From contig NZ_STGT01000007.1 in the NCBI RefSeq assembly GCF_004912145.1, positions 62,001 to 126,000 on the forward strand: 64,000 nt of DNA. Direction: 5' to 3'. The translations under genes were made by a program, and so were the position numbers. Below, piece after piece: positions 11,260 through 19,867 of this stretch (positions within the stretch are counted from its first letter, which is position 1; each line of letters opens with the position of its first letter). The notes beneath the pieces were generated by a model. It was not told the origin of the DNA and did no database searches. It saw nothing but the letters and a program-made list of their open reading frames with translations. The DNA is from Peteryoungia rhizophila. GTDB lineage: Bacteria > Pseudomonadota > Alphaproteobacteria > Rhizobiales > Rhizobiaceae.

Positions 11260-11768
11260 TGCCGCAAGCCCTGCAGACCTATGTGCGCGTCGTCGACGCC
11301 TTTAATCGCCGCGTCGGCCGGATCGTGATGTATGGCGTCTTCATCATGATGGGCATCCTGCTCTATTCGTCCATCTCCAAGACCATGTTCCTGCCCGCGA
11401 GCTGGACGCTCGAAATGGCGCAATTCGTCATGGCGGGATACTACCTGCTGGGTGGCGCCTATTCGCTACAGCTCGACAGCCATGTGCGCATGGACCTGCT
11501 CTACGGTCGCTGGTCGCCGAAGACCAAGGCGATGATCGACGTGATCACAATCATGATGCTGTTCGTGTATCTGTTCTTCCTGCTCTGGGGTGGGGTGTCG
11601 AGCACGACCTATGCGCTGGAATACGGTGAAACCAGCTACTCCTCCTGGTCGCCCTACATGGCTCCGGTCAAGATCGTCATGGTGATCGGCATCCTGCTTA
11701 CCTTCTTGCAGGCGACCTCGATCTTCATCAAGGACCTTGCCATTGCCATGGGGAGGCCGCTTGCATGA
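11259..11768 (+). CDS. dctQ: TRAP transporter small permease (DctQ)
   Basis: 169 residues from the ATG at 11259 (an in-frame GTG at 11235 is less likely). Four predicted membrane helices, with the family pattern FLPASWTLEMAQFVMAGYYLLGGAYSLQLDSHVRMDLLYG. It forms the inner-membrane complex with the large permease and its gene overlaps dctM by ATGA. Together with DctP it gives sodium- or proton-driven high-affinity uptake of an organic acid or related solute. Confidence 0.92.
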   Translation: MPQALQTYVRVVDAFNRRVGRIVMYGVFIMMGILLYSSISKTMFLPASWTLEMAQFVMAGYYLLGGAYSLQLDSHVRMDLLYGRWSPKTKAMIDVITIMMLFVYLFFLLWGGVSSTTYALEYGETSYSSWSPYMAPVKIVMVIGILLTFLQATSIFIKDLAIAMGRPLA

Positions 11769-13114
11769 CTGAGTTCCTCAGCTACGAAATGATCGCGCTC
11801 CTGATGTTCTCGTCGATGATGATGTCGATGCTGACCGGACAGCGCGTGTTTGCGACCATCGGTTTCGTCGGCGTCGTGGCTGCTGCCGTGCTCTGGGGTA
11901 ATGGCGGCTTCGAAATGGGCTTCTCGGCCGGCATGAAGCTGATGAAGTGGTATCCGCTGCTGACGCTGCCCCTGTTTATCTACATGGGCTACATGCTGTC
12001 GGAATCCGGCATCGCGGAAGATCTCTACAAGGCTTTCCATGTCTGGTTCGGCGGCATGCCGGGCGGTCTGGCCGTCGGCACGATCGGCTTGATGGTGGTG
12101 ATCTCGGCGATGAACGGTCTCTCCGTTGCCGGCATGGCGATCGGTGCCTCGATCGCGCTTCCGGAGCTTCTGCGCCGCGGCTACGACAAGATCATGGTGT
12201 CGGGCGTCATCCAGGCCGGCAGCTCGCTCGGCATTCTGGTCCCACCGAGCGTGGTGCTCGTGCTCTACGGCATGATAGCGCGACAGCCGGTCAGCCAGCT
12301 CTGGCTCGCAGGCGTGTTTCCAGGGCTTCTGCTCGCGGCGTTGTTCTGCATCTACATCATCATCCGCTGCCGTATCAATCCGGCGCTGGGTCCAGCCCTT
12401 CCGAAGGAAGAGCGTGACATGCCGATGGTCGAAAAGCTGAAGCTGCTGCAGGCGGGAATCCTGCCCTTCCTTATCTTCTTCCTGATGATGGGGCTGTTCC
12501 TGATGGGCATCACCAGCCTCGTCGAGAGCTCTGCCGTCGGGGCGCTCAGCGCGCTTTTTGCTGCCTGGTACAAGGGGCGTCTGACCAAGGCCGTGTGGAA
12601 CCGGGTGCTGGAACAGACGCTCGGCATCTCCTGCATGTTCATGTGGATCATCCTTGCGGCTCTCTGCTTCGGTGCCGTCTTCGATGGGCTGGGTGCCGTC
12701 AGGGCAATCGAGACCCTGCTGGTCAACGACATCGGTCTGACCCCCTGGCAGATCCTGATCATGATGCAGCTGTCGTTCCTGGTGATGGGCGCCTTCCTTG
12801 ACGATACGGCCATGCTTGTGATCGTCGCACCGCTCTACATCCCGCTCGTGGGAAAGCTCGATCTCGGGGTCGACAATGCCTTGATCTGGTACGGCGTCCT
12901 CTACACCATGACCTGCCAGATCGCCTACATGACCCCACCCTTCGGCTATAACCTGTTCCTGATGCGGGCCATGGCGCCGCCCGAGATCAGGCTGATCGAC
13001 ATCTATCGATCCGTGGTTCCGTTCGTCTTTATCATGATGCTCGGCATGGTGATCATCATGATCTTCCCGCAGATCGCGACATGGCTGCCGAGCCAGATCT
13101 ACGTGAGAGGTTAG
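11765..13114 (+). CDS. dctM: TRAP transporter large permease (DctM)
   Basis: 449 residues, about 12 hydrophobic helices. DctM signatures are the NGLSVAGMAIGASIALPELLRRGYDKIMVSGVIQAGSSLGILVPPS region and the C-terminal MTPPFGYNLFLM segment. It is the ion-coupled transport subunit. The start overlaps the dctQ stop (ATGA), and a 105-bp gap with hairpins separates it from dctP. Confidence 0.94.
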   Translation: MTEFLSYEMIALLMFSSMMMSMLTGQRVFATIGFVGVVAAAVLWGNGGFEMGFSAGMKLMKWYPLLTLPLFIYMGYMLSESGIAEDLYKAFHVWFGGMPGGLAVGTIGLMVVISAMNGLSVAGMAIGASIALPELLRRGYDKIMVSGVIQAGSSLGILVPPSVVLVLYGMIARQPVSQLWLAGVFPGLLLAALFCIYIIIRCRINPALGPALPKEERDMPMVEKLKLLQAGILPFLIFFLMMGLFLMGITSLVESSAVGALSALFAAWYKGRLTKAVWNRVLEQTLGISCMFMWIILAALCFGAVFDGLGAVRAIETLLVNDIGLTPWQILIMMQLSFLVMGAFLDDTAMLVIVAPLYIPLVGKLDLGVDNALIWYGVLYTMTCQIAYMTPPFGYNLFLMRAMAPPEIRLIDIYRSVVPFVFIMMLGMVIIMIFPQIATWLPSQIYVRG

Positions 13115-13161
13115 CGTTCGAATGACAAGAGGCCCGGCAAACGGGCCCGGCACCAGGACTA

Positions 13162-13186
13162 CCCGCCGGACCTCAGGTCCTGCGGG
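13162..13186 (+). terminator. Stem-loop between dctM and dctP
   Basis: CCCGC-c-GGACC..GGTCC-t-GCGGG, an interrupted 10-bp stem, preceded by a smaller CCCGG/CGGGC hairpin. There is no T tract. Likely an mRNA-processing or stability element that lets dctP be expressed at a different level from the permeases. Confidence 0.4.
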
Positions 13187-13219
13187 CTTCAAGAGAACCA
13201 GAGAACAGAGGGAAACAAC

Positions 13220-14260
13220 ATGACCAACAGCAGACGTTCATTCCTGAAGACGGCCGCCATGGCGACACCCGCCGTTCTGGCAGCACCTTATGTCAAAGCC
13301 CAGAATGCCAAGATCACCTGGCGCCTGCAGACCTATGCGGGTGCTGCTCTTGCCGAGTTCGTCATTCGCCCAGCGGTCGACGCCTTCAACAAGGCCGCCA
13401 ATGGCGAGATGGAAATCCAGCTCTTCACGGCCGACCAGCTGGTTCCGACCGGCGAACTCTTCCGCGCCATGCAGGCAGGCACCATCGACGCCGTCCAGTC
13501 GGACGACGACTCGATGAACTCGCCTGTTGATATCAAGGTGTTCGGTGGCTACTTCCCGTTCGCCTCGCGCTACAGCCTCGACGTGCCGACGCTGTTTTAC
13601 GAATATGGTCTCGCCGAGATCTGGGACGAAGCCTATACGGAAGTCGGCGTGAAGTGGCTGTCGGCCGGCGCCTGGGACCCGTGCAACTTCGCGACCAACA
13701 AGCCGATCACCAAGCTCGACGATCTGAAGGGTCTGCGCGTCTTCACCTTCCCGACGGCGGGCCAGTTCCTGTCGCAGTTCGGTGTCGTACCGGTCACCAT
13801 CCCGTTCGAAGACGTGCCGGTTGCCATGCAGACGGGTGAAATCGACGCGATCGCCTGGTCGGGGATCACGGAAGTCTTCACCTCCGGCTGGGTTGATGTC
13901 ACCAAGTACTTCCTGACCAACAACGTCTCCGGCGGCTGGGCTGGCTCCTTCTTTGCCAATGCCGACCGCTGGAATGAGGTCCCGCCGCACCTGCAGACGC
14001 TGTGGCAGATGTGCATGGATTCGTCCCACTATAAGCGCCTGCACTGGTACTGGGGCGGCGAAGCCCGTTTGCGTGCCGAAGGCGGTCGTCTCGAGCTCAC
14101 CAGCATCCCGGATGCCGAATGGAAGACCGTCGAAGATGCGGCGCATGTCTTCTGGGAAGAGGTCGCCAAGCAGACGCCACGTACCGGCAAGGTCGTCGAG
14201 ATCCTGAAGAAGTACAATGCCGACATGGAAAAGGCCGGCAAGCCCTACCGTTACGGCTGA
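13220..14260 (+). CDS. dctP: TRAP transporter substrate-binding protein (DctP family), Tat-exported
   Basis: 346 residues. A twin-arginine signal (SRRSFLKTAAMATPAVLAAP, RR at 5-6) directs folded export. The mature protein carries the DctP family patterns, including the region LKGLRVFTFPTAGQFLSQFGVVPVTIPFEDVPVAMQTGEIDA whose conserved Arg usually contacts the ligand carboxylate. Relatives include the alpha-keto-acid binding subgroup. The gene has its own good ribosome site (GAGGG) after a spacer with hairpins. The ligand should be a carboxylate-bearing molecule by family habit, and the metabolic genes that follow are its likely consumers. Confidence 0.92.
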   Translation: MTNSRRSFLKTAAMATPAVLAAPYVKAQNAKITWRLQTYAGAALAEFVIRPAVDAFNKAANGEMEIQLFTADQLVPTGELFRAMQAGTIDAVQSDDDSMNSPVDIKVFGGYFPFASRYSLDVPTLFYEYGLAEIWDEAYTEVGVKWLSAGAWDPCNFATNKPITKLDDLKGLRVFTFPTAGQFLSQFGVVPVTIPFEDVPVAMQTGEIDAIAWSGITEVFTSGWVDVTKYFLTNNVSGGWAGSFFANADRWNEVPPHLQTLWQMCMDSSHYKRLHWYWGGEARLRAEGGRLELTSIPDAEWKTVEDAAHVFWEEVAKQTPRTGKVVEILKKYNADMEKAGKPYRYG

Positions 14261-14271
14261 TCACACGACAC

Positions 14272-14297
14272 GGCGATCCGGCTCAAGCCGGGTCGCC
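14272..14297 (+). terminator. Hairpin after dctP
   Basis: GGCGATCCGGC-tcaa-GCCGGGTCGCC, an 11-bp stem with one G-T pair and 4-nt loop, 12 bp after the dctP stop. The few T residues after it suggest partial termination before the ligase gene. Confidence 0.6.
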
Positions 14298-14346
14298 TTC
14301 ATATAACAAGACGGCATGAGCCAATCGCTGCCCTGGGAACACCGAG

Positions 14347-15714
14347 ATGAGCACGTACACATTCGAAGAGTTGAAAAAAGACGTCGCAGAAGGGCGCATC
14401 GACACGGTTCTGGCGTGTCAGGTGGACATGCAGGGCCGTTTGATGGGCAAGCGCTTCCAGGCCGAGTTCTTCGTTGAAAGCGCCTGGAAGGAAACCCATA
14501 GCTGCAACTATCTGCTTGCCACCGACATGGAGATGGAAACCGTCTCCGGCTACAAGGCGACCAGCTGGGAGAAAGGCTACGGCGACTATACGATGAAGCC
14601 GGATCTTTCGACGCTGCGTCGGATCCCCTGGCTCGAAGGCACGGCGCTGGTTCTCTGCGACATGCTCGACCACGCCACCCATGCCGAAGTGCCGCATTCG
14701 CCGCGCGCCATCCTGAAGAAGCAGGTCGCCCGGCTTGAGGCCATGGGCATGAAGGCCTTTATGGCGACCGAACTCGAATTCTTCCTCTTTGACCAGACCT
14801 ATGACGAGGCGCGGCTTTCCGGCTATCGCGACCTGAAAATGGTTTCTGGCTATAACGAGGACTACCACATCTTCCAGACGACCAAGGAAGAGGACGTGAT
14901 GCGGGCGATCCGCAAGGGGCTGCAGGGCGCCGGCATCCCGGTCGAAAATTCCAAGGGTGAGGCTTCTGCCGGCCAGGAAGAAATCAATGTCCGCTATGCC
15001 GACGTGCTCACGATGGCCGACCGGCATGTGATCATCAAGAACGGCTGCAAGGAGATTGCCTGGTCGAAGGGCAAGGCCATCACCTTCCTCGCCAAGTGGC
15101 ACTACAATGCCGCAGGCTCTTCGTCGCATATCCACCAGTCGCTGTGGTCCGCCGATGGCAAGACGCCGCTGTTCTTTGACAAGGATGGCGAATATGGCAT
15201 GTCGGAGCTGATGCGGCACTATATGGCCGGGCTCCTCGCCCATGCCAGCGATTTCACCTATTTCCTGGCGCCCTACATCAACTCCTACAAGCGCTTCGTT
15301 GCCGGCACCTTCGCGCCGACCAAGGCAATCTGGTCGAAGGACAACCGCACCGCCGGCTACCGCTTGTGCGGCGAGGCGAGCAAGGGCATCCGCGTGGAAT
15401 GCCGCGTCGGTGGCTCCGATCTCAATCCCTATCTTGCCATGGCAGCCCTGCTGGCCGCCGGCATTGACGGGATCGAGAAGAAGATGGCGCTGGAGCCAGA
15501 ATTCTCAGGTGATGCCTATGGTGCAAAAGAGGCTCGCGAAATCCCGAGGACGCTGCGGGCGGCTGCGGAAACGCTTCGCGGGTCGCAGATGCTGCGCGCC
15601 GCTTTTGGCGATGACGTCGTCGATCACTATGTGCGTGCCGCCGAGTGGGAGCAGGAAGAATACGACCGCCGGATCACCGACTGGGAGGTCGCGCGCGGGT
15701 TCGAGCGGGCGTGA
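14347..15714 (+). CDS. Glutamine-synthetase-like gamma-glutamyl ligase
   Basis: 455 residues. The GS catalytic fold is intact: metal-ligand segment ELEFFLF at 142-148, EASAGQEE at 205-212, HIHQS at 261-265 (in place of the classical GSGMHXH), NRTAGYR at 333-339 and RVECR at 349-353. The N-terminal beta-grasp domain departs from GlnA, and the adenylylation-site region of GlnA is not recognisable. It resembles the PuuA/GlnA4/IpuC-type ligases that join glutamate to amines rather than housekeeping GS. Position between a TRAP importer and two oxidising enzymes supports a catabolic role: gamma-glutamylating an imported amine or amino alcohol. The true substrate cannot be read from sequence. Confidence 0.85.
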   Translation: MSTYTFEELKKDVAEGRIDTVLACQVDMQGRLMGKRFQAEFFVESAWKETHSCNYLLATDMEMETVSGYKATSWEKGYGDYTMKPDLSTLRRIPWLEGTALVLCDMLDHATHAEVPHSPRAILKKQVARLEAMGMKAFMATELEFFLFDQTYDEARLSGYRDLKMVSGYNEDYHIFQTTKEEDVMRAIRKGLQGAGIPVENSKGEASAGQEEINVRYADVLTMADRHVIIKNGCKEIAWSKGKAITFLAKWHYNAAGSSSHIHQSLWSADGKTPLFFDKDGEYGMSELMRHYMAGLLAHASDFTYFLAPYINSYKRFVAGTFAPTKAIWSKDNRTAGYRLCGEASKGIRVECRVGGSDLNPYLAMAALLAAGIDGIEKKMALEPEFSGDAYGAKEAREIPRTLRAAAETLRGSQMLRAAFGDDVVDHYVRAAEWEQEEYDRRITDWEVARGFERA

Positions 15715-15818
15715 CCAAAGGCGGCCTTGAGCCCGCCACGATCCCCGGCGTATGGGTGGAAACAAGGACAGCCGCTGCGGCCGCTGTCATCTCGTTCTAG
15801 AACAACAGGAAGATGATC

Positions 15819-17204
15819 ATGACGATGATCCAATGCATTTCGCCGATCGATGGATCGGTTTACGCCGAACGCCCTGCCATGTCGCTGGAAGCGGCGACCG
15901 AGGCCGTCGGTCGTGCCCGTAAGGCGCAGAAGGCCTGGGCGCGCCGGCCGCTCGAAGAGCGTGTGCAGCTCGTGCTGAAGGGCGTTGCCCGGCTGAACGA
16001 GATGTCGGATGAGGTTGTGCCGGAACTGGCGCATATGATGGGTCGGCCGATCCGCTATGGCGGCGAATACAAGGGCTTCAACGAGCGGTCCAATTATGTC
16101 GCGGCCATCGCCGCTGATGCGCTTGCGCCGCTGGTCGTGGAAGCCAGCAACAATTTCGAGCGCCGCATCGAGCGTGAGCCGCATGGTGTCGTCTTCGTCA
16201 TCGCGCCGTGGAACTATCCCTACATGACCGCGATCAACACGATCGCCCCGGCGCTGATGGCCGGCAACACCGTCGTCATCAAGCATGCGACCCAGACACT
16301 GCTGGTCGGCGAGCGCATGGTGCGCGCCTTTGTCGAGGCCGGCGTGCCGGATGATGTCTTCGTCAACCTCTTCCTCGATCACCAGACGACATCTGCGCTG
16401 ATCGCTGCTGGGAACTTTAACTTCATCAACTTCACCGGTTCGGTCGAAGGTGGGCGTTCGATCGAGCGGGCCGCTGCCGGCACGTTTGCCGGTCTCGGTC
16501 TTGAGCTGGGCGGCAAGGACCCGGGTTACGTCATGGAGGACGCCGACCTGGAGGCCGCCGTCGATACGCTGATGGATGGCGCGACCTATAATTCCGGCCA
16601 ATGCTGCTGCGGCATCGAGCGCATCTATGTGCATGAAAACCTCTACGACGCCTTCGTCGAGAAGTCCGTCGCGTGGGTGTCGAATTACAAGCTCGGCAAT
16701 CCGCTCGATCCGGAAACGACACTCGGGCCGATGGCCAACAAGCGTTTCGCCAAGGTGGTGCGCGAGCAGATCGCCGATGCCGTGTCGAAGGGTGCCAAAG
16801 CGCTGGTCGATCCCAAGCTCTTCCCGGCTGACGATGGCGGCGCCTATATCATGCCGCAGGTGCTCACAAACGTCGATCACTCCATGGCCTTCATGAAGGA
16901 TGAGACCTTTGGTCCGGCCGTCGGCATCATGAAGGTGAAGAGCGATGAAGAGGCGCTCGGGCTGATGAACGACAGCCCCTACGGCCTCACCGCCTCGCTC
17001 TGGACGCAGGATCCTGAGCGCGCCGCGCGTATTGGCCGTGACATCGAGACCGGCACGGTCTTCATGAACCGCGCCGACTATCTCGACCCCGCACTCTGCT
17101 GGACCGGCGTCAAGGAAACCGGCAAGGGCGGGTCGCTTTCCGTGCTCGGTTTCCAAAATCTCACCCGTCCGAAATCCTACCACCTGAAGAAAGTCACGAA
17201 ATGA
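15819..17204 (+). CDS. NAD(P)-dependent aldehyde dehydrogenase
   Basis: 461 residues from the ATG at 15819, 6 nt after AGGAAG (ATGs at 15813 and 15825 are in frame). ALDH motifs in order: APWNYP, VIKHA, NFTGSVEGG, the general-base Glu in LELGGKDPGYV, and the nucleophile region NSGQCCCGIERI with three adjacent cysteines. It oxidises an aldehyde to its acid. It overlaps the next gene (iron alcohol dehydrogenase) by ATGA, so the pair is made together and could convert an alcohol to an acid in two steps, possibly on a gamma-glutamylated substrate. Confidence 0.93.
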   Translation: MTMIQCISPIDGSVYAERPAMSLEAATEAVGRARKAQKAWARRPLEERVQLVLKGVARLNEMSDEVVPELAHMMGRPIRYGGEYKGFNERSNYVAAIAADALAPLVVEASNNFERRIEREPHGVVFVIAPWNYPYMTAINTIAPALMAGNTVVIKHATQTLLVGERMVRAFVEAGVPDDVFVNLFLDHQTTSALIAAGNFNFINFTGSVEGGRSIERAAAGTFAGLGLELGGKDPGYVMEDADLEAAVDTLMDGATYNSGQCCCGIERIYVHENLYDAFVEKSVAWVSNYKLGNPLDPETTLGPMANKRFAKVVREQIADAVSKGAKALVDPKLFPADDGGAYIMPQVLTNVDHSMAFMKDETFGPAVGIMKVKSDEEALGLMNDSPYGLTASLWTQDPERAARIGRDIETGTVFMNRADYLDPALCWTGVKETGKGGSLSVLGFQNLTRPKSYHLKKVTK

Positions 17205-18346
17205 ATATCGTCGCCAACTGGAGCTATCCCACCGCCATCAAGATGGGACGTGGCCGGATCAAGGAACTGGCGGACGCCTGCAAATCGCTCGGCATGAAAA
17301 AGCCGCTGTTGATCACCGACCGGGGCCTCGCGCCCATGGCGATCACGCAGACGGCGCTCGAGGTGCTGGAAGAGGCCGGTCTCGGCCGTGCGCTCTTCGC
17401 CGATGTCGATCCGAACCCGAACGAGAAGAACCTGGAAGCCGGCATCAAGGCTTACAAGGATGGCGGTCACGACGGCGTCGTCGCCTTCGGCGGCGGCTCG
17501 GGTCTCGATCTCGGCAAGTGCGTGGCGTTCATGGCCGGCCAGACCCGGCCGGTCTGGGACTTCGAGGATATCGGCGACTGGTGGACGCGGGCGAATTCCG
17601 ATGCGATCGCGCCGATCGTCGCCGTGCCGACCACGGCGGGTACCGGTTCGGAGGTCGGCCGCGCCTCTGTTATCACCAACTCCGAAACCCATGTGAAGAA
17701 GATCATCTTCCATCCGAAATTCCTGCCCGGCGTCGTCATCTGCGATCCGGAACTGACCGTCGGCATGCCGAAGATGATTACGGCCGGCACCGGCATGGAC
17801 GCCTTCGCCCATTGCCTGGAAGCCTATTCCTCGCCCTTCTATCATCCGATGAGCCAAGGCATTGCGCTCGAAGGCATGCGGCTGGTCAAGGAATTCCTGC
17901 CGCGCGCCTACAAGGACGGCACCGACATTGAGGCCCGCACGAACATGATGTCGGCTGCCGCCATGGGCGCAACCGCCTTCCAGAAGGGGCTGGGCGCCAT
18001 TCATGCGCTGTCGCACCCGATCGGTGCCGTTTACAACACGCATCACGGCATGACGAATGCGGTGGTGATGCCGCCGGTGCTGAAGTTCAACCGCCATGTG
18101 ATCGAAGACCGTATCGAGCGGGCGGCGGCCTATCTCGGCATCGCCGACGGTTTCGACGGCTTCTATGATTATGTTCTGGCACTGCGGGCTGAACTCAATG
18201 TCCCGGCCAACCTGACGGCCATGGGCATCGCAAACGACCGGATCGACGAACTCTCCGCCATGGCGATCGAAGATCCGAGCGCCGGCGGCAATCCGGTGAA
18301 GATGACGCTCGAGAACACCAAGCAGCTCTTCGCCGACTGCTTTTGA
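17201..18346 (+). CDS. Iron-containing alcohol dehydrogenase
   Basis: 381 residues of the group-III ADH family. The NAD-binding GGGSGLD motif is present, and the metal site lies in GTGMDAFAHCLEAYSSPFYHPM and GAIHALSHPIGAVYNTHHGMTNAVVMP, giving the usual Asp and three His ligands. Last gene of the divergent arm, coupled to the aldehyde dehydrogenase by a 4-bp overlap and followed by a hairpin. The expected reaction is NAD-linked oxidation of a primary alcohol. Confidence 0.93.
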   Translation: MNIVANWSYPTAIKMGRGRIKELADACKSLGMKKPLLITDRGLAPMAITQTALEVLEEAGLGRALFADVDPNPNEKNLEAGIKAYKDGGHDGVVAFGGGSGLDLGKCVAFMAGQTRPVWDFEDIGDWWTRANSDAIAPIVAVPTTAGTGSEVGRASVITNSETHVKKIIFHPKFLPGVVICDPELTVGMPKMITAGTGMDAFAHCLEAYSSPFYHPMSQGIALEGMRLVKEFLPRAYKDGTDIEARTNMMSAAAMGATAFQKGLGAIHALSHPIGAVYNTHHGMTNAVVMPPVLKFNRHVIEDRIERAAAYLGIADGFDGFYDYVLALRAELNVPANLTAMGIANDRIDELSAMAIEDPSAGGNPVKMTLENTKQLFADCF

Positions 18347-18365
18347 GTGAAGCGCGCTACCATTC

Positions 18366-18393
18366 GGGACCCTGCCATGACCAGGCGGGGTCC
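18366..18393 (+). terminator. Terminator-like hairpin ending the catabolic operon
   Basis: GGGACCCTGCC-atgacc(a)-GGCGGGGTCCC: an 11-bp stem with one G-T pair, 20 bp after the iron-ADH stop. Only a short CTTCGTT tail follows. Confidence 0.6.
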
Positions 18394-18445
18394 CGCTTCG
18401 TTGCGCGCTGTTTTCAGTCCTTCGTTTTGGATCAGGAGCATCTTG

Positions 18446-18838
18446 ATGTTTCGTCGATCCTTGTCCGTCGCCTTGGCCGGCTTCGTCGGAAGTGTCCTCG
18501 TACTCTTAGCCGACCCGGCGGCGGCGGAGAGCTTTTCGAGCCTCGTGAAGAAAGGCTATGCCGTCGGCAAGATGAGCCAGGGTAAATCCGGCGCCCTGGG
18601 CTGGGTACTCTCAGGGAGGGACGGCAAGCAATTCTGCAGGGCGAAAGTGAGCCTTGCCGTCGTCGATAAGAAGACGCTGGTCAGCATTCTCGCAAGCGGT
18701 CGCATGGTGAAGATCGACCGTGCCACCTTTGAGGCTGGTATCGGCGGTCCAGATCCGTCCATCCCCTTGTTGGCCGACTTAAAGGCGGGCCGAGTCGAAC
18801 CACGACATGTCGGGTCCTGCACGCAGCAACGCGGCTGA
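18446..18838 (+). CDS. Secreted hypothetical protein
   Basis: 130 residues from the ATG at 18446, which has an AGGAG site; a longer frame upstream overlaps the terminator hairpin and is not favoured. A clear signal peptide (FRRSLSVALAGFVGSVLVLL, cleavage after DPAAA) precedes a basic domain of about 100 residues with two cysteines (QFCRAKVSL and the C-terminal GSC). I do not recognise the domain. It stands alone between a terminator and the parA-like gene. Confidence 0.7.
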   Translation: MFRRSLSVALAGFVGSVLVLLADPAAAESFSSLVKKGYAVGKMSQGKSGALGWVLSGRDGKQFCRAKVSLAVVDKKTLVSILASGRMVKIDRATFEAGIGGPDPSIPLLADLKAGRVEPRHVGSCTQQRG

Positions 18839-19038
18839 CCCAGGCATTATCTCGCGCATTCCTATCTGCGAATATGCTAGGTTTTTCCGTCTCTTCTCCC
18901 CAATATGGGGGAGGTGTGGCGGTTGCGCGTTTCCAATTTGTTAACCATGTTTGGGCCATGGTGACTGCATGTGGCGCCGATGACGCAGGTTGCCCTAGAG
19001 CGATGAGCCGCTCGGATCAGACCTCCCAAGGATCAAGC

Positions 19039-19758
19039 ATGCCAGTCATTTCTTTTGCCAATGCCAAGGGCGGTGCCGGCAAGACCACCGCAGCCCTTCT
19101 TCTTGCTACCGAACTGGCCCATCAGGGATATCGCGTCGCCATCCTTGATGCCGATCCGCAGCGCTGGATTACCCAGTGGTACGAGATTTCGGGCCCGCAG
19201 CGGAATATCGAGGTCGTTTCCGAAGTGTCTATCGCTTCCGTCCAGGGGCATATTCGCGAACTTTCCCGCACAAACGACTATATCGTTATGGATCTCGCCG
19301 GGGCGCGTGATGCCATGGTGACGACGGCCATTGGCCTGTCGGACCACGTGATGATCCCGGTTCAGGGCTGTGCCATGGATGCCAAAGGTGGGGCGCAGAT
19401 CCTCGACCTGATCAGGTTGATGGAAGAGGCCGGCAATATGGTCATCCCGCATTCGGTCGTCCTCACCCGTGTCACCTCCATGGTGACGACGCGCGCACTC
19501 CTGACCATCAAGGGCCTGCTCGCCGCGCGCGGCGTCAACGTCATCAACACGCCGATTGCCGAGCGCAGCGCCTATCGCGAAATCTTCGACTGTGGCGGCA
19601 CGCTGTATTCGATGAATGCGGCGAAGATCAGCAATCTCGACAAGGCCCAGGATAATGCGAAGTCCTTCGCCTCGGAAGTGATGCGCCTGCTGCCGGTAAA
19701 GGTCATCCGCTCCAGCGAGCCGCGCCGCCTCTTCCGGCTGGTGCGTTCAGCCGCCTGA
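19039..19758 (+). CDS. ParA/MinD-family ATPase (orphan)
   Basis: 239 residues from the ATG at 19039, the start that places the deviant Walker A KGGAGKTT at residues 10-17 as in all ParA proteins. LDADPQ (switch I region) and YIVMDLAGA (Walker B) follow. No parB or parS-like repeats are adjacent, so it is probably not the chromosome segregation ParA. Such solitary ParA/VirC1-like proteins position other cargo or have unknown roles. A TTAACCAT octamer, the CtrA half-site type, lies at 18940-18947 upstream. Ends at a strong bidirectional terminator. Confidence 0.85.
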   Translation: MPVISFANAKGGAGKTTAALLLATELAHQGYRVAILDADPQRWITQWYEISGPQRNIEVVSEVSIASVQGHIRELSRTNDYIVMDLAGARDAMVTTAIGLSDHVMIPVQGCAMDAKGGAQILDLIRLMEEAGNMVIPHSVVLTRVTSMVTTRALLTIKGLLAARGVNVINTPIAERSAYREIFDCGGTLYSMNAAKISNLDKAQDNAKSFASEVMRLLPVKVIRSSEPRRLFRLVRSAA

Positions 19759-19779
19759 GCAGTCTCTCTCGCAGCCTTC

Positions 19780-19820
19780 AAACAAAGAGACCGCCGGTGC
19801 TGCCGGCGGTCTCTTTGTTT
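19780..19820. terminator. Strong bidirectional terminator (parA-like / L,D-transpeptidase)
   Basis: An 18-bp perfect stem (AAACAAAGAGACCGCCGG and complement, 19780-19797 and 19803-19820) with a 5-nt loop and T-rich ends on both strands, located between convergent genes. Confidence 0.92.
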
Positions 19821-19867
19821 TCACATGCTGAGTAGATCGCGGCGCGGACGCGCCTTCGTACTAAGCC

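Noticed and set aside
11654..13192. 512-codon open frame antisense to dctM
   Set aside because: The translation is rich in His, Arg, Gln and Asp as expected from the complement of membrane-protein codons; dctM motifs on the plus strand are unambiguous.
15627..17183. 518-codon open frame antisense to the aldehyde dehydrogenase
   Set aside because: Shadow of the ALDH gene, whose catalytic motifs are intact on the plus strand.
18885..18912. CTTCTCCCC..GGGGGAG sequence as a second RIME copy
   Set aside because: Only one short imperfect palindrome is present; outer arms and the second hairpin are missing.
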